This document shows positions 58,601 through 64,000 of a DNA stretch of 64,000 nt, one piece after another; position 1 is the first letter of the stretch, and each line of letters starts with the position of its first letter. The DNA is taken from NCBI GenBank assembly GCA_948470475.1, contig OX419336.1, positions 28,228,005 through 28,292,004 on the forward strand. Direction: 5' to 3'. The translations under genes and the position numbers were made by a program. The notes beneath the pieces were generated by a model that made no database searches, was not told where the DNA came from, and saw nothing but the letters and a program-made list of their open reading frames with translations. This stretch comes from Galaxea fascicularis. Its lineage: Eukaryota > Cnidaria > Anthozoa > Scleractinia > Euphylliidae.

Positions 58601-59489
58601 CAATGTCAGGGTGCCCAATCAGTGGTACCATGAAAATGGAATATTAGTTATGCATTAGAAAAAGTTCAAAAATATGCTTTAGCTATAATCTTTACAGGGT
58701 TAGATTATGAGGAGACGCTGGCACAGTCTGGTTTTTGTTCACTAGAGTCTCGTCGTGTTGAAGCTTGTGTAAGGTTCAGCCACAATATCCAGCTGGGGAA
58801 TCCCTTGTACCCCCTTGTGATAAGCATGGTTTCCCTGTGCTCTTGTAGCTATTCACTCAAATGTACCAAGCAAGCTTGCCCCATGGTAGTCAATACAGAC
58901 TGACTTCAAACACCTAGATCTTCCAAAATTTGCAGGCATCTTCACAAGTCCTTAGATGTCTTAGGAAATATTCAGATATGGTCATGCTTTCTTCAAAAAT
59001 CCTGGCACTCCCAGGATAAAAATCTCACCCCTTTGAGTCAGAAAAAGTTAGCAGGTATACAAGGATGAAAAAGATAAACTAAAGATATGAATATTAAAAC
59101 ATAATTAAAAACCTCTGAAAGAAATGTAATGAAAGCTTAAGAAAAAAAACAAACAAAATTCTCACTTTCAATCATCTCCAAATAGGGAATAACTTAATGA
59201 AATTGCCTTATATATTGAACAAGATGAACCTATCGTGTCTATAAGCCCTCCACAAAAATTGACCAAACTTCTGTCTTTAGTAATGATTTTAAGAAAATGA
59301 GGTAGAGTTTAAATTGCCACTTTTCCATGACTGTAAATACTACACCCACGAGATAGTCACTATATTGGGACCAGTGGGAAATGTATGATCCAGCATTCTA
59401 TGTGTTTGGTGACACACAATACCTAGAAGTAATCATACTTACTGGTTTATTCCTGACAGCGAATCACCCAAAGGCCGATGATGAGCCAT
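34650..59489 (-). CDS. CNOT2: CCR4-NOT complex subunit 2 (NOT2)
   Basis: 22 coding exons join in frame to 677 codons plus stop. Coordinates: 59,489-59,443; 56,994-56,951; 49,385-49,246; 48,739-48,646; 47,773-47,706; 47,326-47,178; 46,153-46,016; 45,654-45,553; 44,607-44,529; 43,099-43,048; 42,441-42,388; 42,006-41,740; 40,781-40,735; 40,629-40,593; 40,266-40,209; 39,799-39,723; 39,223-39,106; 38,475-38,437; 36,624-36,563; 36,454-36,405; 35,478-35,378; 34,860-34,650. The Ser/Gly/Pro-rich N-terminal half contains DLSEFPALA and [15 protein letters not shown]. The C-terminal NOT box contains [53 protein letters not shown] and [16 protein letters not shown], almost identical to vertebrate CNOT2. 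CNOT2 pairs with CNOT3 on CNOT1 in the mRNA deadenylase. The first two exons fit by phase (CA|A, G|GT) and by mild similarity to the vertebrate N-terminus, so they are less certain. Upstream UTR exons are not placed. The introns host PLE, MITE, SINE and gypsy insertions. Confidence 0.92.
37252..37990 (-). pseudogene. Penelope-like reverse transcriptase fragment
   Basis: The main open frame (37,868 to 37,252) contains [20 protein letters not shown], the catalytic [29 protein letters not shown], and [20 protein letters not shown], the palm and thumb order of Penelope-like elements. A one-base shift near 37,885 joins it to an upstream piece ([11 protein letters not shown]). No GIY-YIG endonuclease is seen downstream. 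It is truncated and frameshifted, in the intron between CNOT2 exons at 38,437 and 36,624. Assignment to Penelope over other RT groups is from motif memory. Confidence 0.65.
40345..40450. mobile_element. SINE tail fragment forming a palindrome
   Basis: It has the SINE tail words 'catatgtgaactgcggatat' and 'gaaatcaaatgaag'. It is followed by a perfect inverted pair 'aagaatgatcgtcgcagtt' / 'aactgcgacgatcattctt' with a loop of about 16 bases. The hairpin is an inverted duplication of the SINE tail. In a CNOT2 intron. Confidence 0.6.
42650..42795 (+). mobile_element. tRNA-Leu-like SINE fragment
   Basis: The head 'gtggttgagtgataagagca' and 'gattcaagtcctgctcagg' resemble Leu-type A and B boxes with the middle deleted. 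The body 'gccaactggctcgccacttg' and 'ccagttgagattctgaacac' then follow. Intronic in CNOT2. Confidence 0.5.
43150..43574. mobile_element. Foldback MITE with TTAA duplication
   Basis: The ends 'aatgcccctaaccccaaaat' and complement 'agtgcccctaaccccaacat' are flanked by TTAA (43,146-43,149; 43,575-43,578). Inner arms also pair ('gaaggggagtgggtctattc' with 'gaatagacccactccccttt'), so most of the 425 bp folds back. TTAA ends suggest a piggyBac-type mobiliser. Located in a CNOT2 intron. Confidence 0.7.
43919..44068. mobile_element. 150 bp MITE, TAA duplication
   Basis: Terminal repeats 'aggctggtttacactg' and 'cactgtataaaccagcct' (inverted) are flanked by TAA on both sides. The interior is built of 'cataagcataagc' words. 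Harbinger-like by its 3 bp target. CNOT2 intron. Confidence 0.65.
44121..44396. mobile_element. MITE with 'atgcagtgctggaaa' ends
   Basis: The left 'atgcagtgctggaaa' is repeated inverted as 'tttccagcactgctat' 276 bp away. 'atgtccaaccaaaagg' and 'ctgtccaacttttg' inside suggest further symmetry. No clear target duplication. CNOT2 intron. Confidence 0.5.
46277..46604. mobile_element. MITE unit 1 of an inverted pair
   Basis: The 328 bp unit with ends 'ggtgcctctaacc' and 'gattcagagccacc' is bounded by TTAA on both sides (46,273-46,276; 46,605-46,608). Its inner part ('gaccccc', 'tttgcctttagttgctcat', 'aaaacgaa') is the reverse complement of unit 2. Confidence 0.7.
46627..46952. mobile_element. MITE unit 2, inverted relative to unit 1
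   Basis: The 326 bp unit has ends 'ggtggctctgaatccg' and 'gtttgagccacc', bounded by TTAA (46,623-46,626; 46,953-46,956). It lies 18 bp from unit 1, and together they form an imperfect palindrome of nearly 700 bp in a CNOT2 intron. The open frame at 46,736-47,050 in this unit has no recognisable domain. Confidence 0.7.
48115..48310. mobile_element. Pair of SINE bodies in inverted orientation
   Basis: 'gaaatcaaatgaagactgat' plus 'tgcaattgcgtaaagaagcc' on the left is mirrored by 'ggcttctcttcgcaattgca' plus 'ctcagtcttcatttgat' on the right. The head is reduced to 'attgaagtcctgaa'. It is the same family as the 7.0 and 63.0 kb copies. Confidence 0.6.
49617..49830 (-). other. Exon-like open frame, status unclear
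   Basis: The minus strand has a 71-codon open frame from an ATG at 49,830 ([17 protein letters not shown] ... [18 protein letters not shown]) that ends at a possible donor 'CATG|gtaaat'. Its phase would fit the CNOT2 exon at 49,385, so an alternative N-terminal exon is possible. I prefer the exons at 56,994 and 59,489 because they resemble the vertebrate N-terminus and complete the frame. The peptide was not recognised. Confidence 0.25.
49895..50047 (+). repeat. 5' LTR of the gypsy element
   Basis: The LTR is 153 bp, starts TGTAGGGGCG and ends CTCCTAACA (TG...CA ends). The sequence is identical to the 3' LTR at 56,689. This is short for gypsy LTRs. 'agtcacgtga' inside is an E-box-like palindrome (CACGTG), a possible promoter element. 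Confidence 0.95.
50050..50066 (+). promoter_or_regulatory. Primer-binding site
   Basis: TGGCGACCCCGCCAGGA starts two bases after the LTR. The leading TGG complements the CCA end of a tRNA, as expected for minus-strand priming. The tRNA species was not identified. Confidence 0.75.
50349..51671 (+). CDS. gag: Gag of the gypsy element
   Basis: 440 codons from ATG in 'caatATGGCGACC'. A more upstream frame extension lacks an ATG. The N-terminal acidic helical region ([14 protein letters not shown]) is followed by a linker rich in Glu, Thr and Pro. Next comes a capsid-like helical part at about residues 120-310, including [20 protein letters not shown] and [13 protein letters not shown], as in retrotransposon Gag. 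Then comes a Ser/Pro linker. A C-terminal zinc knuckle lies at 51,579-51,620, [14 protein letters not shown] (CX2CX4HX4C), preceded by another Cys pair (CSSC). The protein should assemble particles and bind element RNA. It stops at 51,669, overlapping the pol frame. Confidence 0.9.
   Translation: MATESEIEELQLELEAKVCGLDVDALGQLAEHLTLEKGKLGRLQLSKRVREKIEVDVSEAEDKETLLVGLLAFVQGKPPPLEDDTTTETKVKVEPPTPTEKAQGEETKVNVDVSKVLRREFKIHGVVAGDNFKDGLSFVSLARQIESGTKAGYKESEIVEAVIRAVSPSLQLRSYLEMIQDLSLSRLKQIMKAHFKQKSATELYQELSVLRQEASESPQSFLVRALNLKQQIIFVSNATEDSIKYEPSLVQALFLHVVETGLQDESVRAKLRPLLEVASVTDEQLMERVNRIMSAETEHQNKMGAVGRKGARVNQVETASPPSNQTQPSSSPPPQGESSKSQKKEPKPNTLVTALEAVQSNLASLKESFDRVSAPVERSPSRNYASGNRSQFQRHQCSSCRAAGVDNCDHCFKCGSTDHFARGCRRVPGNGRRLHQRDRV
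51623..56359 (+). CDS. pol: Pol polyprotein with N-terminal MYND finger
   Basis: The -1 frame is open from 51,623 to the stop at 56,357-56,359, about 1,575 codons after the shift. Domains in order: MYND-type zinc finger 51,698-51,820; aspartic protease with DTGA at 51,989; reverse transcriptase with YIDD at 53,426; RNase H with HTDAS at about 53,926 and YTDNNPL downstream; integrase zinc finger (HQEMGHLG ... CPC, 54,718-54,845); integrase core with D (SIDF), D (HDQGREFE) and E (GKVERFN) up to about 55,220; a GPY/F-like module ([10 protein letters not shown], about 55,590-55,690); then an acidic tail and a Tyr/Pro-rich end ([13 protein letters not shown]). No stops, and all catalytic residues are visible. 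No chromodomain and no envelope. The final 200 residues are not a domain I recognise. Confidence 0.92.
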   Translation, partial: KGAGKREEAASTGQGVVGANSSHHVCKFCGSKEGISSFKQCSSCKAVRYCSRKCQEKHWRHHKTLCQAISTLEERKYREDREKTGVFVSHLSPQEHSQVVRLVGRKCTVKCLLNGVETDALWDTGAQVSIISRSWLKRCLPGCDIRDMTELLGMDGLDLKAANGTDLPYEGWVELTFNLIEDNSDHIVKVPFLVAKDSLDMPIVGFNVIEEFTKHFEGDASAGVHGSLVDVLTSSLTGADRVNVEALVQLIKAEPVKELATVKSRKQDTVIPRGQSVVVSCRAAVGPVSKIPVLFELDPNQSWPSGLEIPVTQVTVAGGSTCRVNIQVDNPTKHDITLKGRTILGHLQQVKSVTPLEVKLKEELSASVNVVESQITDMPEPPANQGSDMTYEEQPCSYIPDIDTEELTEDQRLIVRKMLLEEAESFSKTDDDVGRAEELQVDINLTDPVPVQRKYTSIPRPLYAEVKQYVEDLLNRGWIQKSRSAYSSPVVCVRKKDGTLRLCIDYRQLNAKTVRDSHPLPRMQDALESLGGNQWFSLLDQGKAYHQGFVSPESRHKTAFATPWGLYEWVRLPMGLKNAPGEFQRFMEHCLDGLRDDICMPYIDDIIVFSQTFEEHVNHIRKVLRRLREHGVKLKPKKCKLFKREVNYLGQIVSAEGYRLDPSNVEAVRTLKDSKPSTVGEVRKLLGLVGYYRRYIQNFAKIAHPLFQLLNSEDGTRTHKNKQHHGTVPSSQPVIWMEQHQKAVETLLDHLVAPPILGYPDFSKPFVLHTDASQEGLGAVLYQKQDAKMRVIGYGSRSLTKAEKNYNLHSGKLEFLALKWAVCEHFRDYLYHAPDFTVYTDNNPLTYVLTTAKLNATGHRWVSELADFSFAIKYRPGHANKDADALSRLPMNIDSYMKLCTVNMSEGDIKACCAAVSAYEQGETIWVSAVSNDSGLLNMEEVSLGSSVHTINKSSVLEAQKQDQMIGRVLTFLKTGKWPKSWELRRELPATKVLLRQQHKLYCDKDGLLHRRSRSYSQLVLPKRFHTVVFKELHQEMGHLGAPRVVQLARERFYWPNMEDDITHFVTKVCPCLKQKQPNLSTRAPLHSVTTSYPFELVSIDFLHLEPSSGGYEYILVIIDHFTRFAQAYATKNKSATTAADRLFNDFVLRFGFPAKILHDQGREFENKLFHRLEKLSGVTRLRTTPYHPQGNGKVERFNRTLLHMLRTLPESKKHKWKDSLNKVVHAYNSTRNDTTGFSPFYLLFGRSPRLPVDLMFGLSRAETGMNHSEYTDKWKVAMAEAYALARQNIFKSAGEGKKQYDRKVRFSKLQPGDRVLVRNLSERGGPGKLRSHWEQAVHIIVEQKSDLPVYEVTPEGRKGKSRTLHRNLLLPCDFIQSDLPEPVAQRTQESRRRSVPVNQPEGEVHPGSDSGDEGEFPGLSPNELEMLQSSTPLAETDIQEQMPTDGTQEELLPDDAENLSEHDEATPVTEDCSPSPSATEDEQEPVEPRSYPMRNRRPPNILCYDHLGNPSYQPNSTLSNAATTASVSVYAPWMSTVPYGTLALSNYWVAPYYVPVFLTSVPFVPPNSYQYVPPVAV
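51632..51638 (+). promoter_or_regulatory. Candidate -1 ribosomal frameshift site
   Basis: The heptamer GGGAAAC is read in the Gag frame as G GGA AAC, an exact XXXYYYZ slippery site. It lies in the 49 nt window (51,623-51,671) where gag and the -1 frame pol are both open. About 19 nt downstream, GGGAC (51,658) can pair with GTCCC (51,685), a possible stimulatory stem. Slippage on such heptamers is established for several retroviruses. Its use here is inference. Confidence 0.75.
51698..51820 (+). other. MYND-type zinc finger within Pol
   Basis: The pol frame carries the pattern CX2C-X11-CX2C-X5-CX3C-X7-HX3C with CKFC, CSSC, RYCSRKC and WRHHKTLC, including the characteristic aromatic residues before the fifth Cys and in QEKHW. 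This is the full C6HC set of a MYND finger, a protein-protein binding module of host chromatin and signalling proteins. It lies between the frameshift site and the protease, so it would be made only on Gag-Pol. Confidence 0.85.
56677..56688 (+). promoter_or_regulatory. Polypurine tract
   Basis: AGAGGGGGCGTA lies directly before the 3' LTR, the expected place for the plus-strand primer. The purine run is short (9 bases) and ends in CGTA. Confidence 0.6.
56689..56841 (+). repeat. 3' LTR of the gypsy element
   Basis: 153 bp, base for base the same as the 5' LTR, followed by the TTAA duplication. Confidence 0.95.
57265..57831 (+). pseudogene. HIRAN-like coding fragment, split
   Basis: The first part starts at ATG 57,265 ([19 protein letters not shown] ... 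[17 protein letters not shown]). The second part at about 57,690-57,760 has [20 protein letters not shown]. The latter resembles the HIRAN strand-helix signature (GxQVGHLxxELAxxL) known from HLTF-type DNA-binding modules, and the two parts read as one domain if the 57,396-57,643 segment is removed. No consensus GT donor is at the break, so it looks like an insertion and not an intron. Function unknown. Confidence 0.4.
57396..57643. mobile_element. Nested inverted-repeat segment
   Basis: 'ccgaggcaattatggg' at the left and 'cccataatttctcgg' at the right are inverted copies. 'cccagggggcag' and 'attgccccctcgg' extend the pairing. It interrupts the HIRAN-like frame. Confidence 0.5.
58140..58850 (+). 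pseudogene. LINE (CR1/L2-like) reverse transcriptase remnant
   Basis: Plus-strand pieces in different frames are [55 protein letters not shown] (the YADD catalytic box) and [18 protein letters not shown]. They are in the RT order of CR1/L2 LINEs, with deletions and frameshifts. The first CNOT2 intron contains it. Confidence 0.7.
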
Positions 59490-59796
59490 GGACACAAAAC
59501 AACAAAAACAGGTTAATGGCTATCACCTGCAGAAAAAATAAATAACATCTATGTAGTAAAGTTTTTGGGAAATTATTCAGTTTAATTGCATAAAGAACAC
59601 ATCTTAATCTTGGGTTCCCTGTGATTCTAAGTGGTGAGATTTTTGTCATCTATGTACCATTTCTGTGCCGTCTTGAATTTCGTCATAAATGATATCAAGA
59701 GTTCAGCCTCGCTCTGTTTATTTATGTGGTCTAGTGAAGTTCAATGTTTGACTCAACAGGCGAACTTAATTAATTTAAACTACAACATCATCACCA

Positions 59797-59822
59797 TCGT
59801 CATCATCATCATCATCATCATT
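59797..59822. repeat. (ATC)n microsatellite
   Basis: A short run of ATC units lies upstream of the first CNOT2 coding exon. Confidence 0.6.
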
Positions 59823-59899
59823 AGTTTGACAAGATACTGGTAATAATTTGTTTTAACCTACACGTTCATTCTACAAAGGTCATAAGGTCTATCTCCTTA

Positions 59900-61260
59900 T
59901 TGGAAAGGTTTTCAGTAGTAACAAGTTGTTTCCTTTTTGAATACAGTTGGAGTAGATGAATGGAGAACATGCAATCACTGCTTATAAGGAGTCCAGGAGA
60001 GTTGGTATGAAGTAAATTTTAGAAATAAGGTTTTGCTGGTGACAAAATCTTATTTGAAATTACTGGGTTTTAACGATGATGCAAAACACAAATGAAAAAT
60101 ACTAGCAGAACAATTCTTCCTCTCACAGAATAAAAGCCCAGACACGTTGTTTACGATATTGAATTCCATGGTCATTCACAGATGTCAACTTGTTACAACA
60201 TTACTATGAGGTAGTTTGAAAGTTGATAAAAATTAGTGACCACAAGGACAATACCAAGCCGTTTTCTGAAATAAAAAGAGGTACTCCGGACATTAAGGTT
60301 CTGAGAGTAGGTGGTAACATAAAATGAACTAAATAGCAAGCTTACTTCCCTAAACAAAATGCAATAATCAATAGAAGTGCTCGATTACATTATAAGCACA
60401 CATATCCACTTGACAATTGAGACTTTTTATCATTGGTTTTTAACACTCAAAACCATCAACTTACACTTGTAAATTTTAAGGAAATTGTAATAAAATGAAA
60501 ACATCTAAGCGTCCTATTTTGAGCGGGGAACCGAATCATACTTGTTCAACATCTGACGTGAAACAAGGAAAGATGACACTAGAATTTATAACCGTTCTCG
60601 ATCCAACTGCTGAGACAATTTATAAATATAATCAATATTCCTTGTCAGATGTATTTACACACTCACCTGCTTCAACTTCAAATGACTAAATTAACTTCAG
60701 ACGGATATTTTCAGACGAATTTTGGCTAAAATTTGGTGAACAAGTTGTTTCAAGTTCGTACATGCGTGACAGATGCCATTCCGCTGACCAAAGACAAGCT
60801 CAAAACTCAGAGCAACGCCAGGGGGTATGTTGTTCATGTAAGACAACGTATAATGTCCTGAGAATACCCTTTAAATCCTCGTATGCCCTTGTATACCCCA
60901 GTATTCCCTGGATTTCAAGGGGGTAGGGGAAAGTGGTGTAACAATATCTCAACAGAAAAATAAAGAAACGAAAATTTACAGGACATGTTTTAAACATTAG
61001 GGCAAAAAGTAACTCTTTTGTACCAGACTTCGACCAGTCTTCTTCAATTTTGACTCTTTGGCTCCCGGAGGGGGCCTTTCACGATCGGAGCAGTTTATGG
61101 CATGTTGAAAAATGGATTTAAAAAAAAAACCCTCCCCTTTCTCCCCGCGCGGTTTTGAAGGTGTTCTCACGCATATTGGCACAAGATGTTTGTGCCGCCA
61201 TCTTGTTCCAGTAATGGCCAGTATAGCCGTGAATGATAAGATACAAGAAAATCTGACATT
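59900..61260. other. DNA upstream of CNOT2 coding start
   Basis: No coding exon was supported. CNOT2 5' UTR exon(s) and promoter should lie somewhere here or to the right, but I could not place a start site. Confidence 0.35.
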
Positions 61261-61262
61261 AA

Positions 61263-61575
61263 AGCCCAGTTTACACGACAAGCGTTTTGGCACCGTACCC
61301 ATTTGAATTTGGCACGCGTGTCTAAAATTTAAGGCCCGGCACCCTTGACTTTTGTCGTGTAAATGGAAATTTTCTGGGCACGAGTGCTCAAAAAAAGCCG
61401 GCGGGCCGAGACCATGTGGATAGATAGTCTCGGCCCGCCGGCTTTTTTGAGCACTCGTGCCCAGAAAATTTCCATTTACACGACAAAAGTCAAGGGTGCC
61501 GGGCCTTAAATTTTAGACACGCGTGCCAAATTCAAATGGGTACGGTGCCAAAACGCTTGTCGTGTAAACCGGGCT
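61263..61575. mobile_element. 313 bp near-perfect palindromic element
   Basis: Arms of about 150 bp pair almost without mismatch around a loop of 13 to 14 bases ('catgtggatagata' at 61,414-61,427). Ends are 'agcccagtttacacgac' and its complement with one change. TAA flanks both sides (61,260-61,262; 61,576-61,578), as for Harbinger-type targets. Non-coding. The high arm identity argues for a recent origin or gene conversion between arms. Confidence 0.8.
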
Positions 61576-61864
61576 TAAGACGCCAGAAAAATACGAAAAA
61601 TTTATCAGTCAGTGAAAAGTGATCAAAAAGTCTTCAGGCAATAAAAAAAAAATATCTTCTTTGTCCGATGTCAGCTGTACCCATGGGCGTACATGTGTGT
61701 ATCCTGCTTTAGACAAATCTGGACAAACGGTGGCATGGCCTGTACGTTGGGCTCTTTTTCCCCTGTTGCTTGTAGTATCACCAGGAATTTGGATTACGTC
61801 ATGCATTGAAAGATGAGTTATCTTTTTCTGACTCAGAGGCCATTCCCCTCCCTAGAGGCCGCAA

Positions 61865-62095
61865 TTCTGGCAAGGGGCCCGAAAGTCCCGGAAACCTTTC
61901 GAAAAGCCATTTGAAAAACTGACATAACCTTAATCTAAAAATATGTCTTTTTACTATGATTTCAAGACACGAAAGGGCAAATTTGTTGCGCCATTCCATC
62001 CCCGAAAAAGTATTGTCTTTTGAGATACATTGGAAATTATAGCACCCGATAAAGGCCCGAAAAGTATCGGGGATTTAGAGAAACGCACGCCAGTT
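61865..62095. mobile_element. Copy of the 20.5 kb foldback family
   Basis: It shares 'ggcccgaaagtcccgg', 'gaaaagccatttg', 'gaaagggcaaatttgttg' and 'gagaaacgcacgcc' with the element at 20,515-20,734, in the opposite orientation. Confidence 0.6.
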
Positions 62096-62119
62096 CCGAA
62101 ATATGTTCAGGCTCAGTGA

Positions 62120-62275
62120 AGGTGCAATTTTGCCAAAGTACTGCTAAGGATGACAAGGACACTAAAGTACTGCTGAGGATGACTAAGGACGCTCTGAGGA
62201 TGACTAAGGTCTTGAGTACTGGTAAGGATGACTAAGGATACGTGAGGATGGTTAGGGATCAGTAAGGACGAGCAG
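62120..62275. repeat. Irregular tandem repeat
   Basis: The unit 'gaggatgactaaggac' or close variants recurs about seven times with variable spacers ('taaggatgacaaggac', 'gaggatgactaaggt', 'taaggatgactaagga'). A minisatellite-like array without coding potential. Confidence 0.6.
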
Positions 62276-62726
62276 ACCTGGGGAGCAGCCCGCTGTGTTA
62301 TTTGTAATGTGCAGACCACCAACCTCGTCCCTAGGGCCATCCGCACGGTACCATCGAGGGTACCGCGCGGATAGCGTTGGGGACAATCGACAAGGTTGCA
62401 CAGACCACGATTCGAGTGTCACGCGCGTGTAACAAACGTACGTTTGAAGCTGAAGGCCCCCGGAAAGTTCCTGGGTGCACAAACGAGCAGGAAGCAAAAA
62501 AATATGTTTTGCTTCTTTGCTGCGCAAACGAGGAAGCAAAATATTTCTGAAAAGATTCAGAAACATTTTTGCTTCCCGGAAGCAACTTTTCAGCTCCGCA
62601 ACAAATATCACGTATGCGCGCAAAGGAGGAAACATTTCAAACATTTCGGGAACACTCGAGAGGTACGGTGTCTTTCACAGTTCAGCATCCGCATGAACGG
62701 AGCTTTCTGGCGTATTCAACACGCTC

Positions 62727-62905
62727 AGGGGCCCGTTTCTCGAACGTCCCGTAAACTTTTCGGGCCCAAAAAGTTTTTTCTGAAACTGTCATCCGCTTAT
62801 TCTAAAAAGCTGGTCTTTTACTAGGATTCCAAGATACGAAAGGGCAAATTTGTTGCAAAGAATTTCATGCCTCGAAACGTCTTCGTTTTCAAGATACGAA
62901 GGAAA
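62727..62905. mobile_element. Partial copy of the 20.5 kb foldback family
   Basis: It has 'gcccgtttctcgaacgtccc', 'aacttttcgggccc', 'gaaagggcaaatttgttgc' and 'cttcgttttcaagatacgaa' in family order. The right end is lost next to the SINE at 62,925. Confidence 0.6.
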
Positions 62906-62924
62906 TTATGCGAATGATGTATAC

Positions 62925-63150
62925 CAAATGAATCATATACCTCGGAAAGAAATCAAATGAAGGATGATCCTCGCAGTTGTAAACGCAGTTGTTGCAATTA
63001 ATTGCGTAAAGAAGTCTGAAAAAAATTCAGGACTTCAACGGAGTTTGAACCCGTGACCTCGGGATACCGGTGCGACGCTCTAATTAACAGAGCTATGAAG
63101 TTACTGACGCTAGGAGCAGGTCAACTCAATTGTGGGTTCATATGTTCCCA
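62925..63150 (-). mobile_element. tRNA-derived SINE, best-preserved copy
   Basis: Complete order on the minus strand: flank 'tgggttcatatgttcc' complement, tRNA-like head with 'gagttcaaactccg'-type B box and 'tagctc' A box region, poly-T/A joint 'ctgaaaaaaattcagg', body 'gcaattaattgcgtaaagaa', tail 'atcaaatgaaggatgatcct'. Not a functional tRNA. Confidence 0.65.
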
Positions 63151-63232
63151 TGAAATAATGCGCATTGTATATGGAATTTTTATATACCAGGAGCCCATAA
63201 CTTGGAGCGCTCAACTCCCATACTAAGCCTAT

Positions 63233-63410
63233 GTCACGGCATTTTTACAGACCGATTTATTTTTAGACACTCGTGATACTACATCATCACCAACAGAACA
63301 AAAGAAAGGTCGAGGAAAAGTTTCGCACGAGAGAATTGGGCTCCTGAGGGAGTCCCATATTCGCGGCAAATTCAATCTAAAAATAAGTCGGTCTGTGAAA
63401 ATTCCGTGAC
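63233..63410. mobile_element. 178 bp MITE with 35 bp inverted ends
   Basis: The left 'gtcacggcatttttacagac' and the complement of the right 'gtcacggaattttcacagac' match. They continue 'cgatttatttttaga' versus 'cgacttatttttaga', giving 35 bp arms with 3 to 4 differences. Non-coding, no clear duplication. Confidence 0.65.
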
Positions 63411-63670
63411 AGGAATATAGGGCAGGTGAAGTGATGGGCGCCTGCATATACATCATTCGCATTCGTCTCTTTCACGGGAACATACGAACTGTCTCCTCCC
63501 CTCCACCAAACCACTCCCCCCCCCCACCCCCGCTTCGAAGCACACCGACAGATTGTTTTTCTCTTCCAATGTTTACAATTATCCGCGTGCTATGTAGACA
63601 TTTTGCCCTTTTTCGTGGCTGCTTCCTCGATATCATCAAAAAAGAAGACTGGTTTCGAGGAAGATTTTTG

Positions 63671-63691
63671 GCGGGGGGGGGGGGGGGGGGA
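63671..63691. repeat. Poly-G homopolymer
   Basis: About 20 G follow 'tttttggc'. Similar G or C runs occur at 4,781 and 21,887. Lengths in the assembly are likely unreliable. Confidence 0.6.
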
Positions 63692-63874
63692 GGCCCTTGG
63701 GAATAAAGCCAAGAAGCTGAAGGGTGGACTTTGACCTTTCTCTGTATTTACATTGGTTTGTCGTTGGAGGTGTGCGTGTCGGTGGGGAAGGCACGAAACA
63801 TAAGAGCTGTTTTACACCGTTTACTTTTGGCCATAGTGAGAAGGTAAATATACCTTTCGAGGTACACAGCAAAT

Positions 63875-64000
63875 ATGGCTGAAGCCAGACTTGGAGTAGC
63901 CTTCCAGTTCCAAGTCACAGAGGAAGGAATCGTCGTCAACTTCAACAGAAATGCACTCAAGTTTGTTGGTCGAGCGATGATGAAGTCAGCGAAGCGGCGC
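63875..64000 (+). CDS. Possible first exon of a gene, truncated by window
   Basis: From ATG in 'caaatATGGCTGAAGCC' the frame stays open for 42 codons to the end of the window: MAEARLGVAFQFQVTEEG, then NFNRNALKFVGRAMM and a basic end. Codon content looks coding and the start context is good (A at -3). The family was not recognised, and the frame may or may not reach a donor beyond 64,000. Confidence 0.4.
   Translation, partial: MAEARLGVAFQFQVTEEGIVVNFNRNALKFVGRAMMKSAKRR

Noticed and set aside
61619..61816. Overlapping open frames on both strands
   Set aside because: Short, no domain, no splice context, wedged between two repeat elements.

Overview
This is a eukaryotic nuclear window. Coding exons are short (about 37 to 270 bp), spliced with GT-AG introns, and sit in AT-rich, repeat-dense DNA. 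The repeats (tRNA-derived SINEs with an 'AACCCCGTTGAAGTCC' type head, Penelope-like and CR1/L2-like retroelements, many short inverted-repeat elements) together with the protein similarity look like an anthozoan cnidarian, most likely a stony coral or sea anemone. That placement is inference from remembered patterns; no search was run, and the species cannot be named.

Three host genes were assembled exon by exon, all on the minus strand, and each sums to an uninterrupted reading frame. (1) TMEM9-like type I membrane protein, 12,506 to 6,546, 5 exons, 163 aa. (2) STK33-like serine/threonine kinase, 29,951 to 20,169, 13 exons, 448 aa, with all catalytic motifs present. (3) CNOT2, the NOT2 subunit of the CCR4-NOT deadenylase complex, 59,489 to 34,650, 22 coding exons, 677 aa. 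A possible first exon of a further gene begins at 63,875 on the plus strand and runs off the window. Two isolated exon-like pieces (about 4,328 and 19,202) are weak candidates.

The most striking item is a structurally intact Ty3/gypsy-type LTR retrotransposon (49,895 to 56,841) in the second intron of CNOT2, antisense to it. Its 153 bp LTRs are identical, a TTAA target duplication flanks it, and gag and pol are both open. Pol lies in the -1 frame. A GGGAAAC slippery heptamer sits in the gag/pol overlap. The start of the pol frame, between the Gag zinc knuckle and the aspartic protease, encodes a MYND-type zinc finger, which is not a standard retroelement domain.

The rest is layered mobile DNA: SINEs (1.6, 7.0, 13.0, 27.8, 42.7, 48.2 and 63.0 kb), LINE remnants (9.1 to 9.8, 13.7 to 14.5, 15.7 to 16.6, 31.8 to 32.2 and 58.1 to 58.9 kb), a Penelope-like RT fragment in a CNOT2 intron (37.3 to 38.0 kb), an old gypsy RT fragment (11.0 to 11.7 kb), and about twenty terminal-inverted-repeat elements. 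Several are nested (a MITE inside a SINE, a MITE inside a LINE). Others are long palindromes (46.3 to 47.0 and 61.26 to 61.58 kb). One inverted-repeat element (57.06 to 57.88 kb) carries a HIRAN-like coding fragment, itself split by a second inverted-repeat insertion. Stretches between the listed features are intronic or intergenic AT-rich DNA in which I see no supportable gene.
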